Source: Streptomyces avidinii
Lineage (GTDB): Bacteria; Actinomycetota; Actinomycetes; Streptomycetales; Streptomycetaceae
NCBI RefSeq assembly: GCF_014650695.1
Contig: NZ_BMVL01000006.1
Location: 1 to 64,000, forward strand
DNA length: 64,000 nt
Direction of reading: 5' to 3'
Made by a program: the position numbers and the translations under genes. Below, piece after piece: positions 32,152 to 41,403 of the stretch (positions are counted from its first letter, which is position 1; each line of letters starts with the position of its first letter). The notes under the pieces are model-generated. The model made no database searches, was not told the DNA's origin, and worked only from the letters and a program-made list of their open reading frames with translations.

Positions 32152-33699
32152 ATGACCATCGCCGCGTCCGAGCCGTCCGAGCCGTCCGAATCCACGCCCG
32201 AGGTCCGCGTGGCGGGCGGGGCGCTGCGCGGCGGCCGCGAGGGGGGTGTGGCCGTCTTCCGCGGCATCCCGTTCGCCGAGCCGCCGGTCGGCCCGCTGCG
32301 TTTCGCCGCGCCGCGGCCCGTACGGGGATGGGACGGGGTACGCCCAGCGGTGTCGTACGGGCCACCACCCCCTCAGGGCGGCCATTTCGGTATGGACGAG
32401 CTGGCGCGGGACGCGGCGGGCGACGATTGGCTCACGGTCAACGTCTGGTCGCCCGAACCGAACCCGGGCACAGGGCTGCCGGTGATGGTGTGGATCCAGG
32501 GCGGCGCCTACTCGATCGGCATGTCCGGTCTTCCCGAGTACGACGGCGGCCGCCTGTCACGTGACGGCGGTGTCGTCGTGGTGACGTTCAACTACCGTGT
32601 GGGCCTGGAGGGTTTCGGGCAGATCGAGGGGGCGCCCGCCAACCGGGGCCTGCTGGACCAGGTGGCGGCCCTGGAATGGGTGCGCGACAACATCCGGGCC
32701 TTCGGCGGCGACCCGGACCGTGTGACGGTCTTCGGCCAGTCGGCGGGCGCCGGATCGGTCGCCGCGCTGCTGGCGATGCCGCGCGCGGCCGGGCTCTTCG
32801 GCCGGGCCGTGGCACAGAGCGTGCAGGGCACGTTCTTCGCGCCGGAGCTCGCCGCCGACATCGCTGCCGCTTGTGCCGCCGAGCTGGGGGCGGTGCCCAC
32901 GATGGGCGACCTGTCCGGGGTGGACCCCGTCCGGCTGTCCGCCGCCGGCGATGCGGTCGGCGCCAGAATGGACCGGTGGGCGGATCGCTGGGGTCCGGTC
33001 GCGCACCGGGCGATCCCCTTCTCGCCGGTCGTCGACGGAGACGTCCTGCCGGTCACTCCCTGGCAGGCCCTGGCCGACGGCGCCGGCCGTGACGTCGAAC
33101 TGCTCATCGGCCACACCCGCGACGAAACGCGGCTGCTCGCCGCGCTCGACGGGATGCTCGGCCAGGTCACTCCGGAGCAGGCGGAGAGCGCCCTGGACGT
33201 CTTCGGCCCGGGCCGGGACGCCGCACGCCGCTACCGCGACGCGTTTCCCGCGGCCGGCCCGGACGAGCTGTACGAGCTGGTCAACTCCGACTGGCTGTTC
33301 CGCATGCCGTCGCTCCACCTCGCCCGGGCCCAGACCGCCGCCGGCGGCCGCGCCCACGTCTATGAGCTGACCTGGTCCGCTCCGGGCATGGGCGGCGCCC
33401 TCGGTGCCTGCCACGGCCTCGACGTGCCTCTGGTCTTCGGCAACCTGGACCGCGGCCAGCCCGCCGTGCTGATCGGCGAGAGCCCGTTCCCGGAGGCGGA
33501 AGAGCTGTCCGCGCGGATGCGGGCCGCCTGGACGGCATTCGCCGCCCACGGCGACCCCGGCTGGCCCGCGTACGACACGGAGCAGCGCCTCGTACGGCTC
33601 TTCGACACCCGGCCGGACCTCGCCACCTACCCGGAGGAGGCGTCCCGCCTGATCTGGCAGGACCACACGTTCCCGGCCCTGCCGCTGCTCGGCAGGTAG
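32152..33699 (+). CDS. Type-B carboxylesterase
   Basis: A 515-residue PnbA/type-B carboxylesterase. It has FRGIPFAEPPVGPLRF near the start, the oxyanion-hole WIQGGAYSIG, the nucleophile elbow VFGQSAGAGS, the RDETRL region bearing the acid, and a late His in GACHGLDVPLVFG. No signal peptide, so cytosolic. The ATG at 32152 follows GAGGAAGAG. It is divergent from the beta-lactone operon. As beta-lactones such as lipstatin acylate serine esterases, this enzyme may be a self-protection, hydrolysis or tailoring partner; that is inference. Confidence 0.88.
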   Translation: MTIAASEPSEPSESTPEVRVAGGALRGGREGGVAVFRGIPFAEPPVGPLRFAAPRPVRGWDGVRPAVSYGPPPPQGGHFGMDELARDAAGDDWLTVNVWSPEPNPGTGLPVMVWIQGGAYSIGMSGLPEYDGGRLSRDGGVVVVTFNYRVGLEGFGQIEGAPANRGLLDQVAALEWVRDNIRAFGGDPDRVTVFGQSAGAGSVAALLAMPRAAGLFGRAVAQSVQGTFFAPELAADIAAACAAELGAVPTMGDLSGVDPVRLSAAGDAVGARMDRWADRWGPVAHRAIPFSPVVDGDVLPVTPWQALADGAGRDVELLIGHTRDETRLLAALDGMLGQVTPEQAESALDVFGPGRDAARRYRDAFPAAGPDELYELVNSDWLFRMPSLHLARAQTAAGGRAHVYELTWSAPGMGGALGACHGLDVPLVFGNLDRGQPAVLIGESPFPEAEELSARMRAAWTAFAAHGDPGWPAYDTEQRLVRLFDTRPDLATYPEEASRLIWQDHTFPALPLLGR

Positions 33700-33778
33700 G
33701 AGCTCTCCTGCGGATCGCCCGTCGCGCGGCCGGCGGACCGGGTCCCGCGCCGCGAATCAACCTGCATAGAATGCCCGT

Positions 33779-34102
33779 GTGATCTTCATTGTGGTGAAAT
33801 TCCCCGTCAAGCCCGAATACGTCGACGCGTGGCCCGACAAGGTCGCGCCGTTCACCCGCGCCACCCGCGCCGAACCCGGGAACCTCTGGTTCGAGTGGTC
33901 ACGCAGTCTGGAGGAGCCGAACACCTACGTCCTGGTCGAAGCCTTCCAGGACGACGCCGCCGAGGCGCACGTCACCTCCGAGCATTTCGGCGCCGCGCTG
34001 GAGACCATGCGACCGATGGTGACCCGTACGCCCGAGATCGTCAGCACCACCATCGAGGGCGCGACCGGCTGGAGTCGGATGGGCGAGCTCCAGATCGACT
34101 GA
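33779..34102 (+). CDS. Antibiotic-biosynthesis-monooxygenase (ABM/YgiN-type) protein
   Basis: A 107-residue single ABM domain: a VVKFPVKPEYVDAW start, EPGNLWFEWSRSLEEPNTYVLVEAFQD in the core, and SEHFGAALETM in the last helix with the His typical of quinol-monooxygenase-like members. Such dimers oxidise quinols or act on polyketides without a cofactor, or only bind ligands. The GTG start at 33779 gives a full-length domain. It is 80 bp downstream of the esterase gene and could be in the same transcript. Confidence 0.85.
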   Translation: MIFIVVKFPVKPEYVDAWPDKVAPFTRATRAEPGNLWFEWSRSLEEPNTYVLVEAFQDDAAEAHVTSEHFGAALETMRPMVTRTPEIVSTTIEGATGWSRMGELQID

Positions 34103-34199
34103 CGTTCCGCTTCTCTGGAACGCGGCCACCTGGGCGTGGTGTCCGGTGAACGCCCCGGATCCGTAAGCCGCGGTTCACTCCAGTGGCGTGGACTCGCGG

Positions 34200-34499
34200 T
34201 CAGTGGACTTGGATACCGGCGCCGTACGGCTTGCCACCGCTGTGGCAGATCGCCGTGCTCGTGGTGCCCACCCGCCGCCACGTCGGGTCGTAGACCGTGT
34301 AGTCCCTTGCGAGGGGCCTGTTGCACCGGGTGTAGACGCGGAACTCTCCGGTTCCGTTGGTGCAGGTGCCTGCGGCGGTGGTGCTCGACTGGTACCAATT
34401 GCGGCAGTCGTACGGATCGGCGGCCGCCGGGGTGGCCCCCGCGACCGCCAGGCCGATGCCCACAACCATGGAACTGATCAGTGACAGAACGCGTTTCAT
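34200..34499 (-). CDS. Small secreted cysteine-containing protein
   Basis: A 99-residue pre-protein with a classic signal peptide (MKRVLSLISSMVVGIGLAVA, cleavage after AAA at about residue 28). The mature 70 residues contain four cysteines (YDCRNW, GTCTNG, TRCNRP, AICHSG), which may pair as two disulfides, and many aromatic residues. Not recognised; small secreted Streptomyces proteins of this sort are common. Monocistronic, with a purine-rich leader. Confidence 0.75.
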   Translation of the reverse strand: MKRVLSLISSMVVGIGLAVAGATPAAADPYDCRNWYQSSTTAAGTCTNGTGEFRVYTRCNRPLARDYTVYDPTWRRVGTTSTAICHSGGKPYGAGIQVH

Positions 34500-34590
34500 C
34501 CTGGCTCGTCCCTCCCGATGACCGGTCTCTTCGAGTTGTGTGTCCGCTCTCCACTATCGGGGGACGCACGGCCCGCATCAACCCTGCCGC

Positions 34591-34962
34591 TCACGGCGTG
34601 GACAGGCGGCGGGCGGTGAGTCTGCCGTCGGGGGTGAGGGTGAAGACGGTGGGCCGCATCATGCTGGTCGCGCGGGCCGTCTTCCCGTAGGCGTTCAGGG
34701 TGAGGTCCTCGGCCTTGCCGAAGTGGATGTCGGCCTGGGCCGCGTCGCCCCAGGTGTTGACCCGTACGTGCGTCGACCAGCCTTCGATCCGTGCGTCGGT
34801 CCAGGGGCCCCAACTGCGCTCGGGCAGGAACCCGGCCGCGCGGCCCTCCCGGACGGCGACCACGGCCCCGGCCGACAGCAGCACCACCAGGGCGACGGCG
34901 AGCGTGCCGACGATACGGAGTGCGCGGGCGGATGTGCGGGTGCGGCGGGACGGGAGCGGCAC
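34591..34962 (-). CDS. Membrane-anchored hypothetical protein (123 aa)
   Basis: The GTG at 34962 was chosen because AGGAGAA lies 8 bp before it; a frame further upstream is Arg/Pro rich and lacks a site. The product has a basic N-terminus, one hydrophobic segment (ALRIVGTLAVALVVLLSAGA) acting as a signal anchor, and a 75-residue exported part (RSWGPWTDARIEGWSTHVRV) with beta-strand character. Family not recognised. Confidence 0.65.
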   Translation of the reverse strand: MPLPSRRTRTSARALRIVGTLAVALVVLLSAGAVVAVREGRAAGFLPERSWGPWTDARIEGWSTHVRVNTWGDAAQADIHFGKAEDLTLNAYGKTARATSMMRPTVFTLTPDGRLTARRLSTP

Positions 34963-35169
34963 GGCGGGGTTCTCCTGTCGGACGGCAGTCGGGACCGCCG
35001 GGGGCGTTCTTCGCCCGGGAAGAGGCGGACGGCAGCGGAGGCGTTCCTTCCGCCGCATCCCTTCCTGCGGCCGGGCGCACCGGCAGTGGAGGCCGCACCG
35101 ACGGGCCCGGCCGCGCGGGGACCGCGTCGGGTCGTGCTCGCCGCCTGCGACGGCCCGGACGGCCGGTCG

Positions 35170-35490
35170 TCAAGGAGCAGGCGTGTCTCCCGCGGCACTT
35201 CGGAACAGCGGCTTGCCCTCCCTCAGCCGACGGTAGACACGCTGGTAGCTCGGGCGGCCGAGCTTCGGCGCCCGTCCTGTAGGCACGTACAGGCTCGGGT
35301 CGGCGGCCGGTTCGGTGAACCGGCGGACGGGGGTGAACGCGTTGGCAGCCGCGGCGGCCCGCACGGTTCCGGGTCGGCCGCGAGCAGGGCCAGCACGGCG
35401 GGGGTGCGGTTGTGGTGCTGTTGGGCGATCAGCTCCCGGACCCGCGTGTCCGGGTCCTGCGCCAGAGCGCCGAGCCACGGCGTGAGTTCG
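35170..35490 (-). pseudogene. LRV (leucine-rich repeat variant) remnant, frameshifted
   Basis: Two minus-strand frames give consecutive repeat units: GALAQDPDTRVRELIAQ, then LALLAADPEP in one frame and TVRAAAAANAFTPV in the next, matching the LRV repeat pattern (Asp-Pro-Asp ... Val-Arg ... Ala ... Asn ... Thr-Pro). A frameshift near 35370 separates them. The unit is about 320 bp, has no start, and the rest of the protein is missing. Confidence 0.5.
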
Positions 35491-35585
35491 GGTGCAGACC
35501 GCTTGCGGACGGCGGTCCGGCGCACCGCCGGGCCAGGTCCACAGGGCCGGTCCGGCCTGTCAGTGCCCTCGTGCATGATCGGCTC

Positions 35586-36461
35586 ATGACGCACGCTCCC
35601 GCCGAAGTCCTGCACGACCTCGCCCACCGCCACCTCCCGGCCGACGACGCCGCACGGTGGATCGGCCTGCTTGCCCCTGGCCGGCGCATGGCCCACGCGG
35701 GCGACGGACCGGTGGCCGGACGGCTCGGCGGACTCCCGGAACTGCCGCTCGATCTGCCGTGGCCCACGTGGGAGGGAAACGGTCCGCTGTCCCACGTCGC
35801 CTCGATCGACTGCGCGGCCCTCGCGGCAGCCGGCGACTGCGGGCTCGCCCTGCCCGACTCCGGCACGCTGCTCTTCTTCCACTACGACGGGCGGCTCGAC
35901 TGCGGTGACTCCCTCGTCCATGCCTCGGACCCCGACACCCGGCCCGGCGCCCAGGTGCTGCACATACCGGCAGGCACCCCCACTCGCCCGCACCCGGCCC
36001 CGCCCGAGCTCCCTCCGTACCCCGAGGTGCCGCTGACCGCAGAGGCGGGCATGACCGTGCCGGCGTATGACGCCCCGAGCGTCCGGGCCGCGTTCGGGGA
36101 GGTCGTGGACTCTCCGCAGTGGCGCCACCACCCGGTCAACGCACGGCCGTTCACCACTGCCCTCGAGAAGCTCGACTCCGACGCGGGCGACGTGACACAC
36201 CGGCTCGGAGGCCACCCCGTGCCCGTACAGGGTGCCGTGGAGTGGGAGATCGCCCACGCGGTGCTCGGCCCCGGCACCTCCTGGCACGACGCCCGCATGG
36301 GCGACGAGGCTGCCCGGTGGGTACTGCTCGCACAGATCGACACCGACGACGCGGCGGAGATGATGTGGGGCGACGTGGGCAGCCTCTACTGGCTGATCCG
36401 CCCCGCCGACCTTGCTGCGGGCCGCTTCGACAAGGCGAGCTTCGTCTTGCAGTGCTGCTGA
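35586..36461 (+). CDS. DUF1963 (YwqG-like) protein
   Basis: A 291-residue soluble protein of the DUF1963 family: GRLGGLPELPLDLPWPTWEGNGPLSHVASID near the start, GTLLFFHYDG, and the C-terminal VLLAQIDTDDAAEMMWGDVGSLYWLIRPADLAAGRFD. Members are of unknown function and often occur near toxin-immunity loci or stand alone. The ATG at 35586 was chosen at the start of homology. It precedes the MurG-like gene by 65 bp. Confidence 0.85.
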   Translation: MTHAPAEVLHDLAHRHLPADDAARWIGLLAPGRRMAHAGDGPVAGRLGGLPELPLDLPWPTWEGNGPLSHVASIDCAALAAAGDCGLALPDSGTLLFFHYDGRLDCGDSLVHASDPDTRPGAQVLHIPAGTPTRPHPAPPELPPYPEVPLTAEAGMTVPAYDAPSVRAAFGEVVDSPQWRHHPVNARPFTTALEKLDSDAGDVTHRLGGHPVPVQGAVEWEIAHAVLGPGTSWHDARMGDEAARWVLLAQIDTDDAAEMMWGDVGSLYWLIRPADLAAGRFDKASFVLQCC

Positions 36462-36526
36462 CCCGGCCGGCGACAGGCACCCTCCCGCGCCGTCTTCGAG
36501 CGCCCGTGGACAGTAGGGTTGCCCGG

Positions 36527-37699
36527 GTGAACACTTCCTCGAACTCGCGTTCCTTCCGGCTGCTCGTGACGGGTGGGGGGACCGGCGGTCACACCTATCC
36601 GGCTCTGACGGCGATCCGTACCCTGCAGGGGCGTCTCGCGGCAACGGGCGGCACACTGGATGTCCTGTGGATCGGGACTGCGGACGGCCTTGAGGCGCGT
36701 GTCGCTCCCGCGGAGGGCATCGCGTTCCGGACCGTGGCGACGGGGAAGATCCGCCGCTCGTCGAACCCGCTCAAGATGCTGTCCGCCGCGAACGTGAAGG
36801 ACATGGCGCGGGTGCCGCTCGGTGTGGCGCAGGCGCGGGCGATCGTGTCGGAGTTCCAGCCGGATGTCGTGCTCGCGACGGGCGGGTACGTGGCGGTGCC
36901 GGCCGGGCTGGCCGCGCGACTGTGCAAGCGTCCGCTGGTCCTGCACGAGCAGACGGTCCGGCTGGGTCTGGCCAACCGGAAGCTGGCGAGTTCGGCGACG
37001 CGGATCGCCGTGTCCTCCGACTCGTCGCTGCCCCTGCTGCCCGCCGAGGTGCGGGACCGGGCGGTCGTCACGGGGAACCCGGTACGGCCGGAGGTGCTGA
37101 CCGGTCACCCGGACAAGGCGATCGAGGCGCTGGCCCTGTACGGGTTCGACCGGCGGCTCCCGACGGTCTACGTCACCGGCGGCGCGCAGGGCGCCCAGCA
37201 GATCAACGGTGTGGTCCGGGACGTGCTGCCCTGGCTGCTGAGCCACGCGAACGTGATCCACCAGTGCGGCCCGGCGAACGTGGACGAGCTCCGCACCGCC
37301 GCCGCCGCTCTGGATCCGGTCCTGGCCGGGCGGTACCACCTGACCGGCTTCGTGGGGCCGGAGCTGCCGGACGTGCTCGCGCTGGCCGATGTGGTCCTGT
37401 CGAGGAGCGGCGCCGGAACGCTGGCGGAGCTGACCGCGCTGGGGAAGCCGGCCGTGTTCGTGCCGCTCGCCACGTCGGCGGGGAACGAGCAGGCGCACAA
37501 CGCCCGGCACCTGGCCGACGCGGGAGCTGCGGTGGCCCTGCTCGGCGAGGTCACGGCGCAGGCCCTCGGAGATGCGCTCGGCCCGCTTCTGACCGATCCC
37601 GGGCGGCGGGCGTCGATGGCGGAGCGGGCTCGCGCGTACGGGAGGCCGGACGCCGCCGACCGGCTGGTGGACGTCCTGCTGTCCGCGGCGAACGGCTGA
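36527..37699 (+). CDS. MurG-family glycosyltransferase (paralogue)
   Basis: A 390-residue GT-B glycosyltransferase. It has the N-terminal TGGGTGGHTYPAL loop, VLATGGYVAVPAGLAA, LHEQTVRLGLANR, the VTGGAQGAQQINGVV motif and C-terminal SRSGAGTLAELTALGKPAVFVPL with NEQAHNARHL. These are all MurG hallmarks (UDP-GlcNAc to lipid I). It is not in a division-cell-wall cluster, so it is probably a second MurG or a dedicated enzyme modifying a natural product or cell-wall precursor. GTG start at 36527. A strong terminator follows. Confidence 0.88.
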   Translation: MNTSSNSRSFRLLVTGGGTGGHTYPALTAIRTLQGRLAATGGTLDVLWIGTADGLEARVAPAEGIAFRTVATGKIRRSSNPLKMLSAANVKDMARVPLGVAQARAIVSEFQPDVVLATGGYVAVPAGLAARLCKRPLVLHEQTVRLGLANRKLASSATRIAVSSDSSLPLLPAEVRDRAVVTGNPVRPEVLTGHPDKAIEALALYGFDRRLPTVYVTGGAQGAQQINGVVRDVLPWLLSHANVIHQCGPANVDELRTAAAALDPVLAGRYHLTGFVGPELPDVLALADVVLSRSGAGTLAELTALGKPAVFVPLATSAGNEQAHNARHLADAGAAVALLGEVTAQALGDALGPLLTDPGRRASMAERARAYGRPDAADRLVDVLLSAANG

Positions 37700-37780
37700 C
37701 CGTCCGGGAGACCCGGCCCAGGTGCGCGGCGGCAAGGTGATCGACGGGTTCGACCACATCGGCGAAGGCCGCAGGCCTGC

Positions 37781-37811
37781 GTGATGTGCCCGCACGGGTC
37801 GGGCACATCAC
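37781..37811 (+). terminator. Hairpin terminator after the MurG-like gene
   Basis: A perfect 12-bp stem (GTGATGTGCCCG/CGGGCACATCAC) with a 7-nt loop, 81 bp after the glycosyltransferase stop and 43 bp before the next start. Confidence 0.75.
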
Positions 37812-37854
37812 CCGCCGCTCCCCGCCTTCGGCTCGCCCTGGAGAATGCCACGGT

Positions 37855-38646
37855 ATGAACTCTCAGTCTCTGTGGGCCCCTCTGACCGGACCGCTCCGCG
37901 TCGTGCGGGGGTACCCGCGCCGTGCGCCGCTGACCTCCGCCTATGTCTGCCTGCTCCTGGTCGGCCACGCCTGGGTCATCTACGGGTCCACCGATCGGGC
38001 GGCCACCGTGTTGGGCCATGTCAGCACCAACCTGGACAACCTGCAGGACCATCCGGTGTCCGCCCTGATCGGCAGCGTGCTGTTCTTCGACGGCACGCTC
38101 ACGGATGTCGCCTCGACCGACTTCATCGGTACCTTGATCACCCTGGGCCTCGGTGTCTGCTGCTTCCTGGCCTGGGCGGAGCACCGGTGGGGAGCGCCGC
38201 GCGCCGCAGCCGTGTTCCTCGGCGGACATGTCGCGGCCACCCTGCTCACCGCTGTCGTCATCTCCGTCGCGCTGCAGCACGGCTGGTATCCGGCGGACGT
38301 GCGGCAGGCCTTGGACTTCGGGGTCAGTTACGGCGCCCAGACCGTGCTGGCGATCGGCACACTCGCCCTGCCGCGCCTGGGCCGCCTGCCGTGGGCCGCC
38401 TTCGTACTCGCATGGCCTCTCGGCGGTGCCGACTGGACGACCGGCCCGCTGCCGGACTTCACCACGATCGGCCACCTCGTAGCAGCGGCCCTGGGCTTCG
38501 GACTGTTGGGTGTCCCGGCTTTCAGGCGGCAGCGCCTCCACGCTGCCCGGCTGCCGTCCGCCGTGAGCGACTCCGAGCCGCACCGGGGCTCCGTTCCGGA
38601 ACCGGCGTCACCGGCGGCGGGAACAAAGACGCCTCCATCGGTCTGA
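37855..38646 (+). CDS. Rhomboid-like integral membrane protein
   Basis: A 263-residue protein with five or six hydrophobic helices (SAYVCLLLVGHAWVIYG, FIGTLITLGLGVCCFLAW, AAAVFLGGHVAATLLTAVVI, then three more). The layout and GGHVAAT and YGAQTVLAIG segments recall rhomboid-like proteins of actinobacteria, but no Gly-x-Ser catalytic motif is clear, so it may be an inactive relative. The ATG at 37855 fits the onset of the first helix. The tail is Pro/Ala rich and cytosolic. Confidence 0.7.
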   Translation: MNSQSLWAPLTGPLRVVRGYPRRAPLTSAYVCLLLVGHAWVIYGSTDRAATVLGHVSTNLDNLQDHPVSALIGSVLFFDGTLTDVASTDFIGTLITLGLGVCCFLAWAEHRWGAPRAAAVFLGGHVAATLLTAVVISVALQHGWYPADVRQALDFGVSYGAQTVLAIGTLALPRLGRLPWAAFVLAWPLGGADWTTGPLPDFTTIGHLVAAALGFGLLGVPAFRRQRLHAARLPSAVSDSEPHRGSVPEPASPAAGTKTPPSV

Positions 38647-38680
38647 GCACCGGCGTCGACGAGAGCGGGACAAGACGGCA

Positions 38681-39760
38681 TCAGCGGGGCCGTCGTGGTC
38701 GCGCTGTCATCTGCTCCAGGTGAAGGGTCTCCGGCACGGGGCGGGGGGAGCGTCCGGTATTCAGGATCTGGTCGAAATAGCCGGGACCGGACACGGGCAC
38801 GATCTGTGGCGCGGTGCGGTAGCGCAGGGTCCCCGTCTGCCAGGCGTGGTATCCGCTCATCCACGCGGTCATGACACCGACGTAGGTGCTGACGGCGGCG
38901 CGATCACCGTCGGAGAGTTCGAGCCGGGTACACAGCGCCGGGAGTTGCCCGGCAAGCTCCCGGAACCGCCCGATGCGCCGGTCCACTTCGTTCCGGGCGG
39001 CGGTGACGGCCTCGTCTCGGCCGAGGGACCGGGCGTGCTCCAGGACGAGGACGAGGTTGTCCATGTCGCCGCGTGCCTCCTCCTTCTCCAGCGAGTACAC
39101 GTCGTTGCACATGAAGGTGACGTCGATCGCCGCCTGCCGCATGATGCGCAGCTGCGGGGAGTGAAAGGCCCCGGCAGGGACCGTGATGTCTGCGGCGCGC
39201 TCGCCGAGGGAGAGGGGCAGGTCGGTGCCGGCGATACCGCGGCGGACCTGGAGGTAGGTCTCCATGTCGGCGGGGGTGCCGCGCAGGCGGCCTGTCGCTT
39301 CGTGGGCGTGGGAGGCGAAGTAGTACTCCCATTCGTGTGCGGTCCGCGCGATCCAGGCGGGGTGGGCGCCTCGGGTGCTGCGGGCCCAGACATCGGCGAA
39401 GGCTCTCGAACAGGCGTCGGCACGGGGGCCTGCCGGTGCGCCGTGGACGATGTCGATCAACTGCTGGCACACGCGCATGGTCTGGGCCGGATCCCGCCCC
39501 AGGGGGCCGTCGAACTGGTCGTCGAAGACGAAGAAGAACCCCATCGCGTCCGCGCACAGGTCCAGGGCGGTGCCCCGGGCGTGCGGGTAGCCCAGGGCGG
39601 CCAGCCTCGGCATGTCCCACGAGGCATACCAGTCCAGCGACCGGTCACCGCTGACCAGGCCCGTGCGGCGCACCCACTCCAGGTTCCGCCGACGCGCGCC
39701 TTCCGGATCGGGACTGACCCCGGAGACGGGCGGGAGGTCGAAGTCGATGTCCTGGGGCAT
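38681..39760 (-). CDS. Class I terpene synthase
   Basis: A 359-residue terpene cyclase. The metal-binding aspartate-rich motif is DDQFD (80-84) after FFFVF, the NSE triad is NDVYSLEKE (Asn219, Ser223, Glu227), and an Arg pair near 173 (QVRRG) plus the C-terminal LRYRT (RY pair) are present. These match sesquiterpene synthases of Streptomyces (geosmin/pentalenene-like size). The product cannot be predicted. The ATG at 39760 has GGAGAA. A same-strand SDR gene lies 185 bp upstream; together with the P450 and crotonase across the divide they look like a terpenoid pathway. Confidence 0.93.
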   Translation of the reverse strand: MPQDIDFDLPPVSGVSPDPEGARRRNLEWVRRTGLVSGDRSLDWYASWDMPRLAALGYPHARGTALDLCADAMGFFFVFDDQFDGPLGRDPAQTMRVCQQLIDIVHGAPAGPRADACSRAFADVWARSTRGAHPAWIARTAHEWEYYFASHAHEATGRLRGTPADMETYLQVRRGIAGTDLPLSLGERAADITVPAGAFHSPQLRIMRQAAIDVTFMCNDVYSLEKEEARGDMDNLVLVLEHARSLGRDEAVTAARNEVDRRIGRFRELAGQLPALCTRLELSDGDRAAVSTYVGVMTAWMSGYHAWQTGTLRYRTAPQIVPVSGPGYFDQILNTGRSPRPVPETLHLEQMTARPRRPR

Positions 39761-39945
39761 GGGTTCTCCGGGGTGTCGAAGCGGGCGATCCCGGTCAGGG
39801 CGGGCCGCCGCGCGCACGGCACGGCACGGCGATCGGCGAGGCCGAGCCGTACGAACCTCGTGGCGGGCCGATGCGGTCGGCGCCGGTGGCCAGGGCATGC
39901 TGTGCGGCCTTTTCCGATCGGGCATCGGTGCGGCGGGAGCGGTTC

Positions 39946-40959
39946 TCATTGCCGGGCGGCCGGGGTCGTGAGGTCGAGGGCGAGGGGCTCGGCGCCGCCG
40001 ACGCCCAGGCGGGCGAGGGAGAAGGCCATGGACGCACCCACGCTGTGCGGCGTGCGGAAATCTTCGGTGCGGCGGATCCGGGGGAAGTGCTCGCTGACCG
40101 ACTCCGGAGTCGGATCCTCCTCGGACACGACTCCTTCAGTGACGCCCAGGAAGACGCGGCCCACCCGGCGGCCGGCCGCGTGCAGCAGTTCTCCCGTACA
40201 GGGAACGGACTCGTGGGCCAGGAACGCAACGACGGCTGCGGCGTGCCGGGCCGGGAACAGGTCGCTCAGCACGGCGGTCATCTGCTCGTCGCCCTGGAGA
40301 GCTTCGAGGGACATCCGGGTCGCGGCGATCGGTACGACCGCGTTCACCTTGATGCCGAGGCCGGCTCCTTCGGCCGCGAGCGATGTGGTCAGCCCGAGCA
40401 CGGCGCCCTTGCCCGCGGCGTAGACGCTGAGTCCGGTGTCCCCGAACAGGGCATCGGAACAGGTGTTGACGATCCGCCCGTATCCGGAGCCGGCCATGTG
40501 CGGCCACACCGCGCGCAGCATGTTCAAGGTGCCACCCACATGTGTGTCCAGCACGCGGCTGCAGTCCTGGTCGGAGAGCTCGCCGAGTGGGCGCAGGATC
40601 GAGATCCCCGCGTTGTTGACCAGGACGTCCAGCCGGCCCCACTGCTCCAGGGCTGCTGAGGTCAGCGCCCGGGCGCCGGCCGTGGTGGCGATGTCCTGGA
40701 CATCCGCGATCGCATGGCCGCCCGACGCCCGGACCTCCTCGGCCACGGCGTGCGCGGGCGAGCCGGAGGCTCCGCGGCCGTCGATGCCGGTCCCGACGTC
40801 GTTGACGACCACCCGGGCACCGCGCGCGGCGAGGAGCAGCGCGTATTCCCTTCCCAGCCCGCGGCCCGCGCCGGTCACCACCGCCACGCGGCCCTCGTAA
40901 CGAAGTGTGTCCTTGGAGCCCAACGAGTCCAACGAGTCCAACGAGTCCAACGAGTCCAT
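39946..40959 (-). CDS. Short-chain dehydrogenase/reductase with repeat N-terminus
   Basis: A 337-residue SDR. TGAGRGLG (29-36) binds NAD(P), NNAGIS is the structural motif, and the catalytic Tyr-Lys is in VYAAGKGAV with Ser of NTCSD upstream. A C-terminal extension of about 70 residues resembles multifunctional (MFE-2-type) hydroxyacyl-CoA dehydrogenases. The N-terminus has an unusual Asp-Ser-Leu triplet repeated four times, coded by the 9-bp tandem repeat at 40919-40957. GGAGG lies before the ATG. It may oxidise an alcohol made by the P450. Confidence 0.87.
   Translation of the reverse strand: MDSLDSLDSLDSLGSKDTLRYEGRVAVVTGAGRGLGREYALLLAARGARVVVNDVGTGIDGRGASGSPAHAVAEEVRASGGHAIADVQDIATTAGARALTSAALEQWGRLDVLVNNAGISILRPLGELSDQDCSRVLDTHVGGTLNMLRAVWPHMAGSGYGRIVNTCSDALFGDTGLSVYAAGKGAVLGLTTSLAAEGAGLGIKVNAVVPIAATRMSLEALQGDEQMTAVLSDLFPARHAAAVVAFLAHESVPCTGELLHAAGRRVGRVFLGVTEGVVSEEDPTPESVSEHFPRIRRTEDFRTPHSVGASMAFSLARLGVGGAEPLALDLTTPAARQ
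40919..40957 (+). repeat. 9-bp tandem repeat GAGTCCAAC, coding for the SDR N-terminus
   Basis: About four copies; on the coding (minus) strand they give an Asp-Ser-Leu repeat. Such repeats expand and contract by slippage without frame loss. Confidence 0.85.
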
Positions 40960-41403
40960 CCTCAGCCCTCCCCCGGAACACTGTCCCGGTTGCCGCCGTG
41001 CGAGCAGCCGTCCGGCCGTCGCACGGAGGCCTCCAGCAGCAGCCCCCGCATCCGGCCCGCACGGTTCCCGCCGCGGGCCGCATCGTTTCTGCCGATCACC
41101 GACCACCACCTTGCCGCCCGCACCCGGCCCCCGACAGGGAGCGCAGACACTCACCCGACGCACCCGCGCACACCACGCGTGCCACCGAACGCGCGGCACG
41201 CGCTGTTGCTCCCCCGACAGCAGCAGCACGTTGGGACCCCTCGGGCCGCGGGCGTCCGTGGTGACGGCCGTCGCGTGCGCCGGGCGTGCTCTAGTCCTTC
41301 AGGGCGGAGCCGTGTTGCGCCGGGTGAGGGGTGCGCTGCCGTTTCCGGGCGGGGCCGGCTTCGTTGGTGGGGTGTTGATCAATCCGTTCACGTCGGAGAT
41401 TCC
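40960..41403. other. Divergent promoter region between SDR and P450
   Basis: About 440 bp without a supported gene. Both neighbours are transcribed away from it, so both promoters should be here. No clear hexamers or operators were found by eye. Confidence 0.55.
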
